Positions 44,284-53,144 of a stretch of 64,000 nucleotides of DNA are shown piece after piece (within the stretch, counting starts at the first letter, position 1; the number at the start of each line of letters is the position of its first letter). Under the pieces are notes generated by a model, which had not been told where the DNA came from, searched no databases, and saw only the letters and a list, made by a program, of their open reading frames with translations. A program made the position numbers and the translations under genes. Source of the stretch: a virus; the IMG/VR virus record IMGVR_UViG_3300046171_000162, positions 62,001 through 126,000 of that record; one strand, written 5' to 3'.

Positions 44284-44955
44284 ATGGGATTAGCACCGTA
44301 TCGTCCTCTTGAGTTGATGAGGAATAAGGCAGCGACGAGATCTGACTTTCAAGATTTCATTGGTGTCTGGGAAGGATTTGTACCCAAACCTTTCTGTGAA
44401 GAAATGATTAAGTATGGAAATGATGTTCTGGATGAAAATAGTGCTGCATTAGCAGTAGGTACTCCACAAAGTTTGTATGGCGTTTCCGATGGTGGATCGC
44501 AGTACAAAGGCAAGGGCAACAGACATGATGCATCATTTATGGTGAACTATCATGCTTCTGATAGATCAGCACAGATCAATCAATTCCTGAAGTCATGTAT
44601 GATGCATTACATGGATGAGTTTGACCAGTTGAAAGGAATGACAATGGTATCTACTGATATCAAATTTCAAAGAACACCATCTGGTGGTGGTTATCACCTG
44701 TGGCATTATGAAAATGCATCACACGAATACTCTCAACGTGAAGTTACGTGGATGATCTACTTGAATGATATTGAAGAGGGTGGAGAGACCGAGTTCAGAT
44801 TCCAGAAAAGAAGAATTAGACCAACCCAAGGAACAGTTGTATTATTCCCAGCATGCATGACTCATGTCCATAAGGGCAACATGGTTATGGGCGAAGACAA
44901 TAAATACATTGTAACTGGATGGTATATTAAAACCCCATCGCCACTCACCCATTAA
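44284..44955 (+). CDS. 2OG-Fe(II) oxygenase (prolyl 4-hydroxylase type)
   Basis: 223 aa, two bases after the fibre gene. Metal ligands H141-x-E143 (YHLWHYEN) and a distal His in THVHKG (194/196); EVTWMIYLNDIEEGGETEF and KYIVTGWY complete the core. Very similar in motif wording to the enzyme at 20674. The tight link to the fibre gene makes a fibre protein a possible substrate, but this is inference. Confidence 0.87.
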   Translation: MGLAPYRPLELMRNKAATRSDFQDFIGVWEGFVPKPFCEEMIKYGNDVLDENSAALAVGTPQSLYGVSDGGSQYKGKGNRHDASFMVNYHASDRSAQINQFLKSCMMHYMDEFDQLKGMTMVSTDIKFQRTPSGGGYHLWHYENASHEYSQREVTWMIYLNDIEEGGETEFRFQKRRIRPTQGTVVLFPACMTHVHKGNMVMGEDNKYIVTGWYIKTPSPLTH

Positions 44956-44960
44956 TACCC

Positions 44961-45938
44961 ATGGCAGAAGAAAAATTCGTAAGAAGAGCAATCTACGAAA
45001 TGGATTTCATCTCCAACTTCGTTGTAGAGACTGGTATTAATGTTACCAACAAACTTACGGGACAAGTGGGTGCTCCCTCTTACAAACTCAAACCAGATCT
45101 GGTAGAGAGATTCAAGACGGAAGTTCTTGGTGAGAAGTGGCATACTGAAACTGACACTATCGAGTACGTCGTCCTCTATAATGATGGTACAGCAAATGTA
45201 CAGAGAAGAAAGCAGAAGTATAACTTCACCACAAAAGAGAGTTACTTCCAATCTTATGTGTTTAAAGCATTCACAGTAGATGATGTTGTCGAGCTAAAGA
45301 ATAATCTTGAGGCATTCCTAGAGGCACAAAGAATTGTTAATCAATTCCAGATTAATGATAAGATTACTTCCATCTCTCAAGAGCATGCTTTCTGGGATTC
45401 TACTCTATCAAAGAGAATCGCTGAAAAGCAAAACATGCTAAATGCAACTGATTGGCGTGTATTGCCTGATGTCACTGACAACTATCCTGGAGAGAAAGAC
45501 AACTGGATCAAATGGAGAGCAAACGTTAGAAACTCTGGTAAAGAATACTTTTCTTGGGATTCTATTCAAGCAATGGGTATGGAAAACTTTGACATTGAGT
45601 GGTTTAAGGGTATTGATGAAATCAAGTGGCCAATGGATCCAAAGATGTTCGCCACGCAGTTTCCAGATAGAGTCAACGATGATAAGAGTTTGACTGGATA
45701 TCTAGACACAGATGATTGCTTTGTGAAGAGAGACACTGATGCATCAACAGACTTGATCTTGAGTAGAATCACTAATATCAGTGAACTATCTGCTAAATGG
45801 AATAAGTCACGACGTGTTGTTGCTGATCTGACCAAAGAAATCATGCAGATGATGAGATGTGAGGAGTTTGTTGAAAACGGTATCGATTACACTACATTAT
45901 ACACACAGGAAGAGATAGATGCTTTGGGAGAAGAGTGA
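44961..45938 (+). CDS. Tail-fibre-assembly-like protein
   Basis: 325 aa. Most of it is not recognised, but the central LNATDWRVLPDV...YPGEKDNWIKWRANVRN (about 160-195) follows the TDW-x-LPD...W-x-x-YRQxLR pattern of tail fibre assembly chaperones. Position directly after the fibre genes agrees. Overlaps the next gene by 20 bases. Confidence 0.55.
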   Translation: MAEEKFVRRAIYEMDFISNFVVETGINVTNKLTGQVGAPSYKLKPDLVERFKTEVLGEKWHTETDTIEYVVLYNDGTANVQRRKQKYNFTTKESYFQSYVFKAFTVDDVVELKNNLEAFLEAQRIVNQFQINDKITSISQEHAFWDSTLSKRIAEKQNMLNATDWRVLPDVTDNYPGEKDNWIKWRANVRNSGKEYFSWDSIQAMGMENFDIEWFKGIDEIKWPMDPKMFATQFPDRVNDDKSLTGYLDTDDCFVKRDTDASTDLILSRITNISELSAKWNKSRRVVADLTKEIMQMMRCEEFVENGIDYTTLYTQEEIDALGEE

Positions 45939-46599
45939 CATTATACCTAATGAAATCATTGATTACATTGGTAAAGATTGGAGTGAAGAGTGGTTCCACA
46001 GTGGAAACAATACTAACCCAGAAAAGATAAAAAAGAATATGCAGATGGACGAGAACAATATCTGGTTAAACTATTGTTCTGCGGTAAAACCATATATCAT
46101 GAAAAGTAAAATCCTGAACAATATATTTCTCGCCACTAAACACTCTGTGCCTCTATTCTCTTGGTATAAAGAGGGAGATGAGTATGGATACCACAATGAT
46201 AACTATCCTATCAGGAAGTTATATCCGAACTTAAACTATACTGTCTATCTTAATGATGACTTTGAAGGTGGTGAGTTGATTATCAAGGTAGGAAATGTTG
46301 AGGTGGTTACTAAACCAGAGAAGGGTAAGTTTATTATCTACGACTCCAACTTACAGCATAGAGTTGCACCTGTCACAAAAGGTGAGCGTAAAGTTATGCT
46401 AGGGTGGATGGAGACAGAGATCAAAGATAGTTTTCATCGCAATTTTTGTATTGATTATTCTCTGACGTGTAATGATATCTTGAGAGATCTGTGCCCACTT
46501 TATGATAATAACGAGGAAGATCTAGAGTTTATCGCAATTGGAAAAAGACTGAATAATTTTAGATATCAAATGTTACGTGAGTATGGACGATCTGATTAA
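45919..46599 (+). CDS. 2OG-Fe(II) oxygenase (PiuC/P4H type)
   Basis: 226 aa. Ligands H92-x-D94 (YGYHNDN) and H147 (LQHRV), VYLNDDFEGGELII, and GERKVMLGW with the likely 2-oxoglutarate-binding Arg. A C-terminal helical tail of about 65 residues follows, as in PiuC-like enzymes. The substrate is unknown. Confidence 0.85.
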   Translation: MLWEKSDIIPNEIIDYIGKDWSEEWFHSGNNTNPEKIKKNMQMDENNIWLNYCSAVKPYIMKSKILNNIFLATKHSVPLFSWYKEGDEYGYHNDNYPIRKLYPNLNYTVYLNDDFEGGELIIKVGNVEVVTKPEKGKFIIYDSNLQHRVAPVTKGERKVMLGWMETEIKDSFHRNFCIDYSLTCNDILRDLCPLYDNNEEDLEFIAIGKRLNNFRYQMLREYGRSD

Positions 46600-47095
46600 G
46601 TATGAAGACTGGTTGACTCCTGAAGAGAATGATATCCTACAACCAAAGATAGTCAACTGGAACTATGGATCTGGGTCACTCAATGATCAGGATCCTCGTA
46701 GGATGTACATGACTCCATTTTGGTATATTGACTTCAGCAAGGATCCATTCTTCTACGACTATCTTCTAAATAAGATAAGACAAACTGTAGGAGATGACTC
46801 TTTAAAACTAGAACGTGTGTATGCCAATGGTGCCACATATGGTCAACCTGGAACCCTCCATCAAGACTCATATGAGGAGAATGGCAGAACATTTCTATTC
46901 TATGCTAACATGAAGTGGAATGAAAACTGGAGTGGTGGTACACAATTCTATGATGGTGATGGGATGCTAACTGTTGTCTTCCCAAGACCTAACAGAGCAG
47001 TGTATTTCCCTGGTTCTGTATACCACTCATCAACAGAAGTAAATAGAGCGTACAAAGGTTTGAGAGTCACAATCGCATGGAAATTATCTAAATGA
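46583..47095 (+). CDS. 2OG-Fe(II) oxygenase
   Basis: 170 aa from the ATG at 46583 (a GTG at 46577 is possible). Ligands H93-x-D95 (TLHQDSYEENG) and H148 (YHSS), with NWSGGTQFYDGD and GLRVTIAWKL. Third oxygenase in this cluster; overlaps the previous gene by 17 bases. Confidence 0.83.
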   Translation: MDDLIKYEDWLTPEENDILQPKIVNWNYGSGSLNDQDPRRMYMTPFWYIDFSKDPFFYDYLLNKIRQTVGDDSLKLERVYANGATYGQPGTLHQDSYEENGRTFLFYANMKWNENWSGGTQFYDGDGMLTVVFPRPNRAVYFPGSVYHSSTEVNRAYKGLRVTIAWKLSK

Positions 47096-47442
47096 TTAAC
47101 CAGAACTATCAAATTTATGATCTCTCTACCAGTATTGGTAGGCATGTTGCCCTGCGTGGTGTACCTATGATCTACATCAGAGCATATGGTTGGAACAATA
47201 CTGACGATGTAGCAAAGATCAATGAGTCTAGAGAGATTTACAAAGGCATTCTGCCATTGGATCTGTGGACTCAAATGGATCTGTCCGAATATAATCTAAT
47301 TGAGTTAGAGTCATTAGATGGTGTTGTAGACTTCTTGGAGGATAGTTTCCCAGAGTCTCAAGCAACGTGTACTGAACCATCACAATATATTTTCTATGCA
47401 TTATACAATGAGCTAGGACAAATTATCGAATCAAACGAATGA
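47092..47442 (+). CDS. Hypothetical protein
   Basis: 116 aa, acidic, overlapping both neighbours by four bases (ATGA type). No motif recognised; co-transcription with the oxygenase cluster is likely. Confidence 0.65.
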   Translation: MINQNYQIYDLSTSIGRHVALRGVPMIYIRAYGWNNTDDVAKINESREIYKGILPLDLWTQMDLSEYNLIELESLDGVVDFLEDSFPESQATCTEPSQYIFYALYNELGQIIESNE

Positions 47443-48428
47443 TATTTTCTGATCGCTACACTGAAGTAGAGAAGTATAGTATCTTCCGTCAAGAACATAT
47501 CTGTTCTTCTGCAACCATGCCGTGGTTGTATACTGGTTTGGTGCAAGAGAGATATGAACCAGAATTGTCTAGTCCTGTTAAGGAAAGACTCAATGCTGCT
47601 CTGGACTTTACTCCTTTCCTGAAAGAATATCACGAACCTGCTAGAAATGAGTTGAAGAAACTCACTGTTGATTACAATGGTGACACACATCTTGGATACA
47701 CTAGTAGGTTTATAAGACCTGTAGGAGACTTGGGGTTAAACTATTTCAACAGCAGCATAAAGTATTTCAAAGAGCAAACCAGATCTACTCATCTAATCAA
47801 ACAATATAATGAGATGTATGAGAGTATTGGTAGTTCTGCCGCTGATTTGCGTCCCACATTTGTAGGATTTAAGCACGATGTTGAGGGCGTACCTACTCAT
47901 CTTGGTATTCATTGTACTTCATTACTAGATCTATCAGCACATGGAGATGCTGTTAAGATGGAATCATACTTGTTTGGATTGAAGAATTGGTCTAAACCTG
48001 ATTATTTCTTTGGAGAAGAAAGTCTAAACATTGTGATTGGATGTGCATATACAGAGTGGGTCAGCGAATTTAGAGGTAGATTTAATCCATTCACAATCAA
48101 AACTAGAATTGATAAGAAGATCCACGTTGGTTATGATCAGGTCTCGGACAAACATATTGAGGCACTGATCCGCGCAGAGTTATTGACTGTAGATCAAGCA
48201 AAGTACGTGTACTCATTGCTGCCAGGAATGGATGATGAGACTACACCACTTGTAAGAGGTGAAGATATATTTGGCAACCAGAGATATCTTCATCCTTGGC
48301 AGTATATGTTAGACTTTGAGTATATCTACAAGGATGGTACTCTCGATGACATTATTGTGTACAGATTCAAGTATAAAGAGTTCAAGGAGATCGAGGTTCT
48401 GAATCCAGACGTTGCGGCTGCCACATAG
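47439..48428 (+). CDS. Hypothetical protein of the fibre/oxygenase operon
   Basis: 329 aa. Aromatic-rich, with GYTSRFIRPVGDLGLNYFN and YTEWVSEFRGRFNPFTIKTRID segments; no catalytic motif seen. Last gene of the late block; a new early-type promoter follows at once. Confidence 0.65.
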   Translation: MIFSDRYTEVEKYSIFRQEHICSSATMPWLYTGLVQERYEPELSSPVKERLNAALDFTPFLKEYHEPARNELKKLTVDYNGDTHLGYTSRFIRPVGDLGLNYFNSSIKYFKEQTRSTHLIKQYNEMYESIGSSAADLRPTFVGFKHDVEGVPTHLGIHCTSLLDLSAHGDAVKMESYLFGLKNWSKPDYFFGEESLNIVIGCAYTEWVSEFRGRFNPFTIKTRIDKKIHVGYDQVSDKHIEALIRAELLTVDQAKYVYSLLPGMDDETTPLVRGEDIFGNQRYLHPWQYMLDFEYIYKDGTLDDIIVYRFKYKEFKEIEVLNPDVAAAT

Positions 48429-48430
48429 GG

Positions 48431-48459
48431 TTGACAGGACTGGCAGCATGGTGTATGAT
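48431..48459 (+). promoter_or_regulatory. Sigma70-type promoter opening the small-gene region
   Basis: TTGACA (48431-48436), 17 bases, TATGAT (48454-48459), three bases after the stop of the late gene. It marks the switch from late to early/middle transcription. Confidence 0.85.
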
Positions 48460-48484
48460 TAATCAGTTGATCACCACCTACATA

Positions 48485-48769
48485 ATGCAAGGTTCATTGC
48501 CCGACCGTTCTGCGCTCAACATCCATGATGCTGCATGCCTCGCTCCTTTCTTTCGTGCTCAAGCACCTCACAGTGCCATTCCAACACGTCAGGAACTACG
48601 TGCCCGTGGTTTGCAGTCTAAAAAGCGTGAGGACTCTCTCAAGAACGTCTGTGACACTTATAATGCTGTCTACCCTGGTAGTCTTGACTTCAGTGTAATC
48701 GAGCAGTCACGCAAGCGTAAAGCAGAAGAGGCAAAAGCAGAGAAGGAGGCAGCATGTACGAAGAGCTAA
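48485..48769 (+). CDS. Hypothetical protein
   Basis: 94 aa from the ATG at 48485; earlier in-frame starts overlap the promoter. The C-terminus is a Lys/Glu/Ala helix (SRKRKAEEAKAEKEA). Function unknown. Confidence 0.65.
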   Translation: MQGSLPDRSALNIHDAACLAPFFRAQAPHSAIPTRQELRARGLQSKKREDSLKNVCDTYNAVYPGSLDFSVIEQSRKRKAEEAKAEKEAACTKS

Positions 48770-48933
48770 ACTCATTTGAGGAAGCACTCAAACACTTTGG
48801 TACAAGAGTTGAATACACTATTGCCATGGAAATGTCAAGACGTATCACTCCTGAAGATGCTTATCAGATGATTAAAGATGAACTCAAAGAAGTAAAAAAG
48901 TGTCGTAAACTATTCAATAAGGAGCAATGCTAA
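48754..48933 (+). CDS. Small hypothetical protein
   Basis: 59 aa (MYEELNSFEEALKHFG...NKEQC), helical, with an AGGAGGCAGC ribosome-binding site. Its TAA shares bases with the CP12-like start (TAATG). Confidence 0.65.
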   Translation: MYEELNSFEEALKHFGTRVEYTIAMEMSRRITPEDAYQMIKDELKEVKKCRKLFNKEQC

Positions 48934-49163
48934 TGTCACAACCACGCCAACGCGATCCTAACGATCCACTCTATGATCCTAATGATAAGTGGAATGAATA
49001 CAAGGTAGATCTACACTGTAACGAGACACATTCTCCCGATGAGTGGGATCCAAAGACAGAAGGTAAGATTGCTGATCCCTCAACACGTCATCAAGACAAA
49101 GTATTAGATAAGTTCTGTGATGATCACCCTGGTTCCCCTATGTGTAAGGTATTCGACGAATGA
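48933..49163 (+). CDS. cp12: CP12-like Calvin-cycle regulator
   Basis: 76 aa from the ATG at 48933. The C-terminus has the CP12 signature: LDKFCDDHPGSPMCKVFDE, with C62 and C71 separated by eight residues and ending in V-F-D-E, like FCxxNPxxxECRVYDD. CP12 binds GAPDH and phosphoribulokinase under oxidising conditions and stops the Calvin cycle; phage copies are thought to push carbon to the pentose phosphate route. The N-terminal half is unusual, with a single extra Cys (C29) and no clear N-terminal Cys pair, so PRK binding may differ. Confidence 0.75.
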   Translation: MSQPRQRDPNDPLYDPNDKWNEYKVDLHCNETHSPDEWDPKTEGKIADPSTRHQDKVLDKFCDDHPGSPMCKVFDE

Positions 49164-49339
49164 ACGACGATAAACAAAGAAAACGTATTGATGCATTTCA
49201 TCTATTCTATGAGTCTGTATTAAAACCAGACCATGTATTGCGACAGGCAGCACATGAGCAACTATGCTACAATGAGTTGATGGAATGGCGTGGTGATATT
49301 ATTAGGTATCTCGATGAGCGACGAAACACCGAAATCTGA
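49160..49339 (+). CDS. Small hypothetical protein
   Basis: 59 aa, basic and helical (MNDDKQRKRIDAFHLFYESVL...). Start overlaps the CP12-like stop (ATGA); end overlaps the next gene by 26 bases. Function unknown. Confidence 0.6.
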   Translation: MNDDKQRKRIDAFHLFYESVLKPDHVLRQAAHEQLCYNELMEWRGDIIRYLDERRNTEI

Positions 49340-49472
49340 AATAGAAAATCCTACAGTGCCACTAGTCTTGAGTCTAGTGGCATGTTTTTTGTTTGTGATT
49401 AGTATTATTATCGCTGGATATATTCATGGTAACATGCATATTGAAGCAGTATATCAATCTCTCAATAAATGA
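49314..49472 (+). CDS. Small single-span membrane protein
   Basis: 52 aa from the ATG at 49314. Acidic N-terminus, one transmembrane segment (PLVLSLVACFLFVISIIIAGYI, about 19-40), short C-terminal tail. Function unknown. Confidence 0.65.
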   Translation: MSDETPKSEIENPTVPLVLSLVACFLFVISIIIAGYIHGNMHIEAVYQSLNK

Positions 49473-49512
49473 ACTTTGAATCGCTATATACCAAAGTTTA
49501 ATAGAACTTGCT

Positions 49513-49710
49513 ATGACAAAGCATGACTTGTTAATTGACTCTATCAACATCAAACTGCATGAGGTGTTTAATATGGGTCGTACACTAGATGATAGTGACT
49601 GGGATGATGATGCAGCATCACAAATCTCTCAACATATTTTAGATATTGTTGATGAGTATCAACAACAAAGGAGAACAAATAGTTATGGACAATGGCGAGC
49701 ATCTGACTGA
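49513..49710 (+). CDS. Small acidic hypothetical protein
   Basis: 65 aa with a Ser/Asp-rich centre (TLDDSDWDDDAASQ) and helical ends. Overlaps the next gene by 26 bases. Confidence 0.6.
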   Translation: MTKHDLLIDSINIKLHEVFNMGRTLDDSDWDDDAASQISQHILDIVDEYQQQRRTNSYGQWRASD

Positions 49711-49972
49711 ACAACAGAAGAATGATCTGTCTGTATGTAAGGAGAGAGGACTACCTGATCACGCAGAACTGATCGATGATGTATTCTACATCTGGGAGAC
49801 TAGGTTTGGTTTGTTCTCTACGATGACTAAACAAGGACGTGCAATGCTCACTGGTGCGACTAGAGATGGTGTGATCACGATGACACATTGGCACCTCAAG
49901 TGTGAACAAGATGGTACACTAGAGAAATATACAAGAGTAGTTGGTTCCGCTATTGTTGGTGGTAAGTTATGA
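49685..49972 (+). CDS. Hypothetical protein
   Basis: 95 aa from the ATG at 49685, preceded by AAAGGAG-type sequence. ETRFGLFSTMTKQGRAMLTGATRDGVITMTHWHLK suggests a small beta domain. Overlaps the next gene by four bases. Confidence 0.65.
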   Translation: MDNGEHLTEQQKNDLSVCKERGLPDHAELIDDVFYIWETRFGLFSTMTKQGRAMLTGATRDGVITMTHWHLKCEQDGTLEKYTRVVGSAIVGGKL

Positions 49973-50649
49973 TAAATGAGAAGTTGGTGTATCATGTACC
50001 TGTATTCTCAACTCCATTATTATTCAGTAGATTCAAGAAACACGGTACACACGAGTTTCCTGACATTCCTAAAACCGATAGAAAACCAAAAGGATGGATT
50101 CTACCAGTCAATACATCATTCCCTGGACAGGTAGAAGAGAATGTCAATGATCCTTACATGTCAATGGAGTTGCTTGCTTCGGTACACAATGACATACTAG
50201 CACATTGTAAAGAGATGATGGTTGCAATCGATGCACCACCAGATATATCATTGACACAATTCTGGTATAATGCATACTATGAAGGGCAGGGACAAGAGAT
50301 ACACAATCACCTGTCACCTTACAACATCAATCCATTTTGGTCTGGTATTTACTTCGCAAAGAATTGCTGTCGTGGACAGTTACAGTTCACAAACATGGAA
50401 CGTGGGATGAGAACACAACCACCATGGCCACATCAGGACTCTAAAATCAAGGGATACTATCAAGATTCATTCATGGTGGGTGCAGAAGATGGAAACATTG
50501 TGTTATTCCCACCATTTCTCAATCACCATGTTAAAGTGGGTATTGAAAACAGACACAAGATGAGACTGACATTCAGTTTCAACATCCGTATCAACAGGGA
50601 GGCATACCTGGGCGATGAACATCTTCGTAACGAGCAAGTATCCAGCTGA
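49969..50649 (+). CDS. 2OG-Fe(II) oxygenase, PF13759 type
   Basis: 226 aa. Core motifs: QFWYNAYYEGQGQEIHNHLSP with H112-x-H114 near the metal site, WSGIYFAKN, GNIVLFPPFLNHHVKV (H186/H187), and HKMRLTFSFNI with the likely 2-oxoglutarate-binding Arg. This subfamily is common in cyanophages; substrate unknown. Overlaps the next gene by 35 bases. Confidence 0.8.
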   Translation: MINEKLVYHVPVFSTPLLFSRFKKHGTHEFPDIPKTDRKPKGWILPVNTSFPGQVEENVNDPYMSMELLASVHNDILAHCKEMMVAIDAPPDISLTQFWYNAYYEGQGQEIHNHLSPYNINPFWSGIYFAKNCCRGQLQFTNMERGMRTQPPWPHQDSKIKGYYQDSFMVGAEDGNIVLFPPFLNHHVKVGIENRHKMRLTFSFNIRINREAYLGDEHLRNEQVSS

Positions 50650-51124
50650 ATGTGCTACTTGCCTACCTGACAAACATATTGTCAAGATGCCACTAGAGTG
50701 CTGTCAAATGCTCTCTATTGTTGCATCAGATTGGTATCATAGTTATGGTACACTACCAAAGATGGATGGCACACCATATAAAACTGCCAAGGGTGCTTTT
50801 CGTAATCATCCATGCACAGTGTGGGCAGCAGAGTCTATTCACAACTCGTGGTGGTTGATACAATGGGGCATTAGTTTGTGTGGTGAGTATACACTACGCT
50901 TCAATAAGCAACATTCATGCTATAATACATTGTCTCATGCATATTATATGTTCCCACAGGGCAGTATTGATACTGTCACACCATTTGTGAGAGCAATGCC
51001 TGATGTCTACAAGCATAACACTAGCATAGATACATTCACAGCATACAAGTGGTACATAGCATCCAAACCATGGGTGCGTGATAACTACAGACGTATACCA
51101 GAACGCAAACCAAATTGGATTTAA
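50615..51124 (+). CDS. Conserved phage protein of unknown function
   Basis: 169 aa. It belongs to a widespread phage family with the pattern MNIF...P..CA...DKHIVKM.LE..Q.LS, then NHPCTVWAAES..N..WL, C-E-YT-R and an AMP-x-x-YK segment before the end. Conserved Cys, His and Asp residues suggest an enzyme, but I know of no established function. Confidence 0.75.
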   Translation: MNIFVTSKYPAECATCLPDKHIVKMPLECCQMLSIVASDWYHSYGTLPKMDGTPYKTAKGAFRNHPCTVWAAESIHNSWWLIQWGISLCGEYTLRFNKQHSCYNTLSHAYYMFPQGSIDTVTPFVRAMPDVYKHNTSIDTFTAYKWYIASKPWVRDNYRRIPERKPNWI

Positions 51125-51126
51125 CA

Positions 51127-51348
51127 ATGGCATTATCAAAATCAGTAGAAGAATCAATTGACGAGGCGAGTGCATCATTGCGTAATGCATTAGCATTCGC
51201 TGCGCGACAAGAACGTCCCATGGTCTGTAATGCTATCAGTGAGATTATTGTCAAACTTGAATCACTTAAAGATATTGACAGTCTGATGGATAAACTAGAG
51301 AACAGACAACCTGGTGATCGTGGTACATGGGGACCGATGTTTGAATGA
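51127..51348 (+). CDS. Small hypothetical protein
   Basis: 73 aa from the ATG at 51127, helical, Ala/Ser-rich N-terminal half. Two bases after the upstream stop and overlapping the carbamoyltransferase start by four bases. Confidence 0.65.
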   Translation: MALSKSVEESIDEASASLRNALAFAARQERPMVCNAISEIIVKLESLKDIDSLMDKLENRQPGDRGTWGPMFE

Positions 51349-52817
51349 ACTTCATAGGATTAAGACTCTGTGAGCATGACACTAACATCACATACACAGA
51401 TGGTGTTAAGGTCAGATATTATAAGTCAGAGCGTGATTTACAATCTAAACACCATGGTCACAACAGTCTTAATCTGTGGACTAGTGTATTAAAGCGATGG
51501 GGTATCACCAAGGTGGACGCTATCGCTATTGTCATGGATACACATAAGCATCCATTCATCAAGACTGATTGTAGCAAACTATTTGAGATTCTTGATGTCC
51601 CTATGTTTAAAGACATGGGATTTGATTGTCCTGTGTTTCGTGTAGATCATCACTATGCACACATATTGAGTTACTTCATGCTTGGTGACAAGTATGATTA
51701 TGGATTTGTATTTGATGGGTATGGTGATAATGAGAACTCACATACTATCATGCATGGTGGTGAGAAACTAGTACAATATAATCTAGATGAGATGCCTAGT
51801 TTCGGTCAGATACTAGGAAATCTTGGTGGTAAGATGGGCATGGAGGGTCATGTGCTCGACCGTGCAGGTAAGATCATGGCAAAAAAGGAATATGGATCTA
51901 CCTCTAATCATTTACTACGCAAAGTGAAACTCAAGCAGAAGAGAATGAGTTTACATTTCCTTGATTATCTGTGGACATTTGATATGGACACTGATGCAGA
52001 TATCAATCAAGGGATATACTTTGCTCACGAAATCACCGAAGATTTGTATGTGAAACACTTTACAAAGTATTGCGAAAAGAGTGATGTCGTATACTATTCT
52101 GGTGGTATTGCACAAAATACTATTATCAACACCAAATTGAGAAATGAATTTCCTAATCTGGTTATCGGACCCCACTGTGCAGACGACGGTTTATCTCTTG
52201 GTGCTGTAGAATTCTTGAGACAACACTATGAAGGTGAACCATTTGATGTAAGTGGATTTCCATATTGGCAAGATGATGAAGCACCTGAAGATCAACCATC
52301 TACACAGACAATCAAACAAACTGCCGAGAGATTAGCACGAGGTGAAATTGTTGGGTGGTATCAAGGACATGGTGAGATTGGACCTAGAGCATTAGGTCAT
52401 CGCAGTATTCTCATGAATCCATTGATACGTGATGGTAAGGACATTATTAACACCAGAGTGAAACATCGCGAACCATACAGACCATTCGGTGCATCTATAC
52501 TAGCAGATGCTACTGGGTCATTCTTTGAGGATGATAGACTATCACCATACATGTTATATCTGTATAAGATTAAGCATAGTGGGTTTGATTCTATCACACA
52601 TATTGATGGTACGTGCAGACTACAGACAGTTACTGATGGTGTCTTTGGTGAGTTGTTAGAAGAGTTTGGTAAACTAACTGGTGTACCAATGCTACTCAAC
52701 ACATCACTGAACAATGGCGGCAAACCTATCTGTGGTAGTATCAATGATGCCATTGAATTATATTATAGATCCGATATGAATACGTTGGTAGCAGGCAATC
52801 GCATACTAAACAAATGA
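51345..52817 (+). CDS. Carbamoyltransferase, NodU/CmcH/TobZ family
   Basis: 490 aa, full length for the family. The N-terminal YrdC/Kae1-like part shows FRVDHHYAHILSYF and GFVFDGYGDNENSH (HxxxH and D-G-x-G motifs for carbamoyl-adenylate chemistry) and YYSGGIAQNTIIN; the C-terminal part has GWYQGHGEIGPRALGHRSIL, PYRPFGASIL and PMLLNTSLN. Such enzymes move a carbamoyl group to a hydroxyl of a small molecule or sugar; in a phage the acceptor might be a nucleotide, DNA base or glycan, but nothing here tells which. Confidence 0.9.
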   Translation: MNFIGLRLCEHDTNITYTDGVKVRYYKSERDLQSKHHGHNSLNLWTSVLKRWGITKVDAIAIVMDTHKHPFIKTDCSKLFEILDVPMFKDMGFDCPVFRVDHHYAHILSYFMLGDKYDYGFVFDGYGDNENSHTIMHGGEKLVQYNLDEMPSFGQILGNLGGKMGMEGHVLDRAGKIMAKKEYGSTSNHLLRKVKLKQKRMSLHFLDYLWTFDMDTDADINQGIYFAHEITEDLYVKHFTKYCEKSDVVYYSGGIAQNTIINTKLRNEFPNLVIGPHCADDGLSLGAVEFLRQHYEGEPFDVSGFPYWQDDEAPEDQPSTQTIKQTAERLARGEIVGWYQGHGEIGPRALGHRSILMNPLIRDGKDIINTRVKHREPYRPFGASILADATGSFFEDDRLSPYMLYLYKIKHSGFDSITHIDGTCRLQTVTDGVFGELLEEFGKLTGVPMLLNTSLNNGGKPICGSINDAIELYYRSDMNTLVAGNRILNK

Positions 52818-52981
52818 GTAAGAAAGTATACATAGATCTAGGACCAGAGCTACAAGAAGAATACGAATACTGGATGGAAGCAAAGAAATCGTTATGTGTT
52901 CAACGTAGTATTAACTCATTTCTCAATTTTATAGCAGTATATGGTACATTCGACAACCCAAAAGACCCTGACGAAACGTGA
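52814..52981 (+). CDS. Small hypothetical protein
   Basis: 55 aa (MSKKVYIDLGPELQEEYEYWMEAK...). Start overlaps the carbamoyltransferase stop (ATGA) and the end overlaps the next gene by 41 bases. Confidence 0.6.
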   Translation: MSKKVYIDLGPELQEEYEYWMEAKKSLCVQRSINSFLNFIAVYGTFDNPKDPDET

Positions 52982-53144
52982 AGCAGTGTGGATCTGCCGC
53001 AGGATGATTAAGATATGGCATAAAGAACTGCGGGGAGATGCGCCAGGTAAGCAATTATACTGGCGTTATTTCCTTGACACGATGCGTGAATGTGGTAGAA
53101 TAACTGACGAAGACTACGCAACATGGCAATGTCCGTTCAAGTAA
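52941..53144 (+). CDS. Small conserved cyanophage protein
   Basis: 67 aa with LTKREAVWICRRMIKIWHKEL...YWRYFLDTMRECGRITDEDYATWQCPF, a pattern I associate with a family of short cyanophage proteins. The gene at 55067 ends with a comparable GHITKIQHERYTNVF. Function unknown. Confidence 0.65.
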   Translation: MVHSTTQKTLTKREAVWICRRMIKIWHKELRGDAPGKQLYWRYFLDTMRECGRITDEDYATWQCPFK

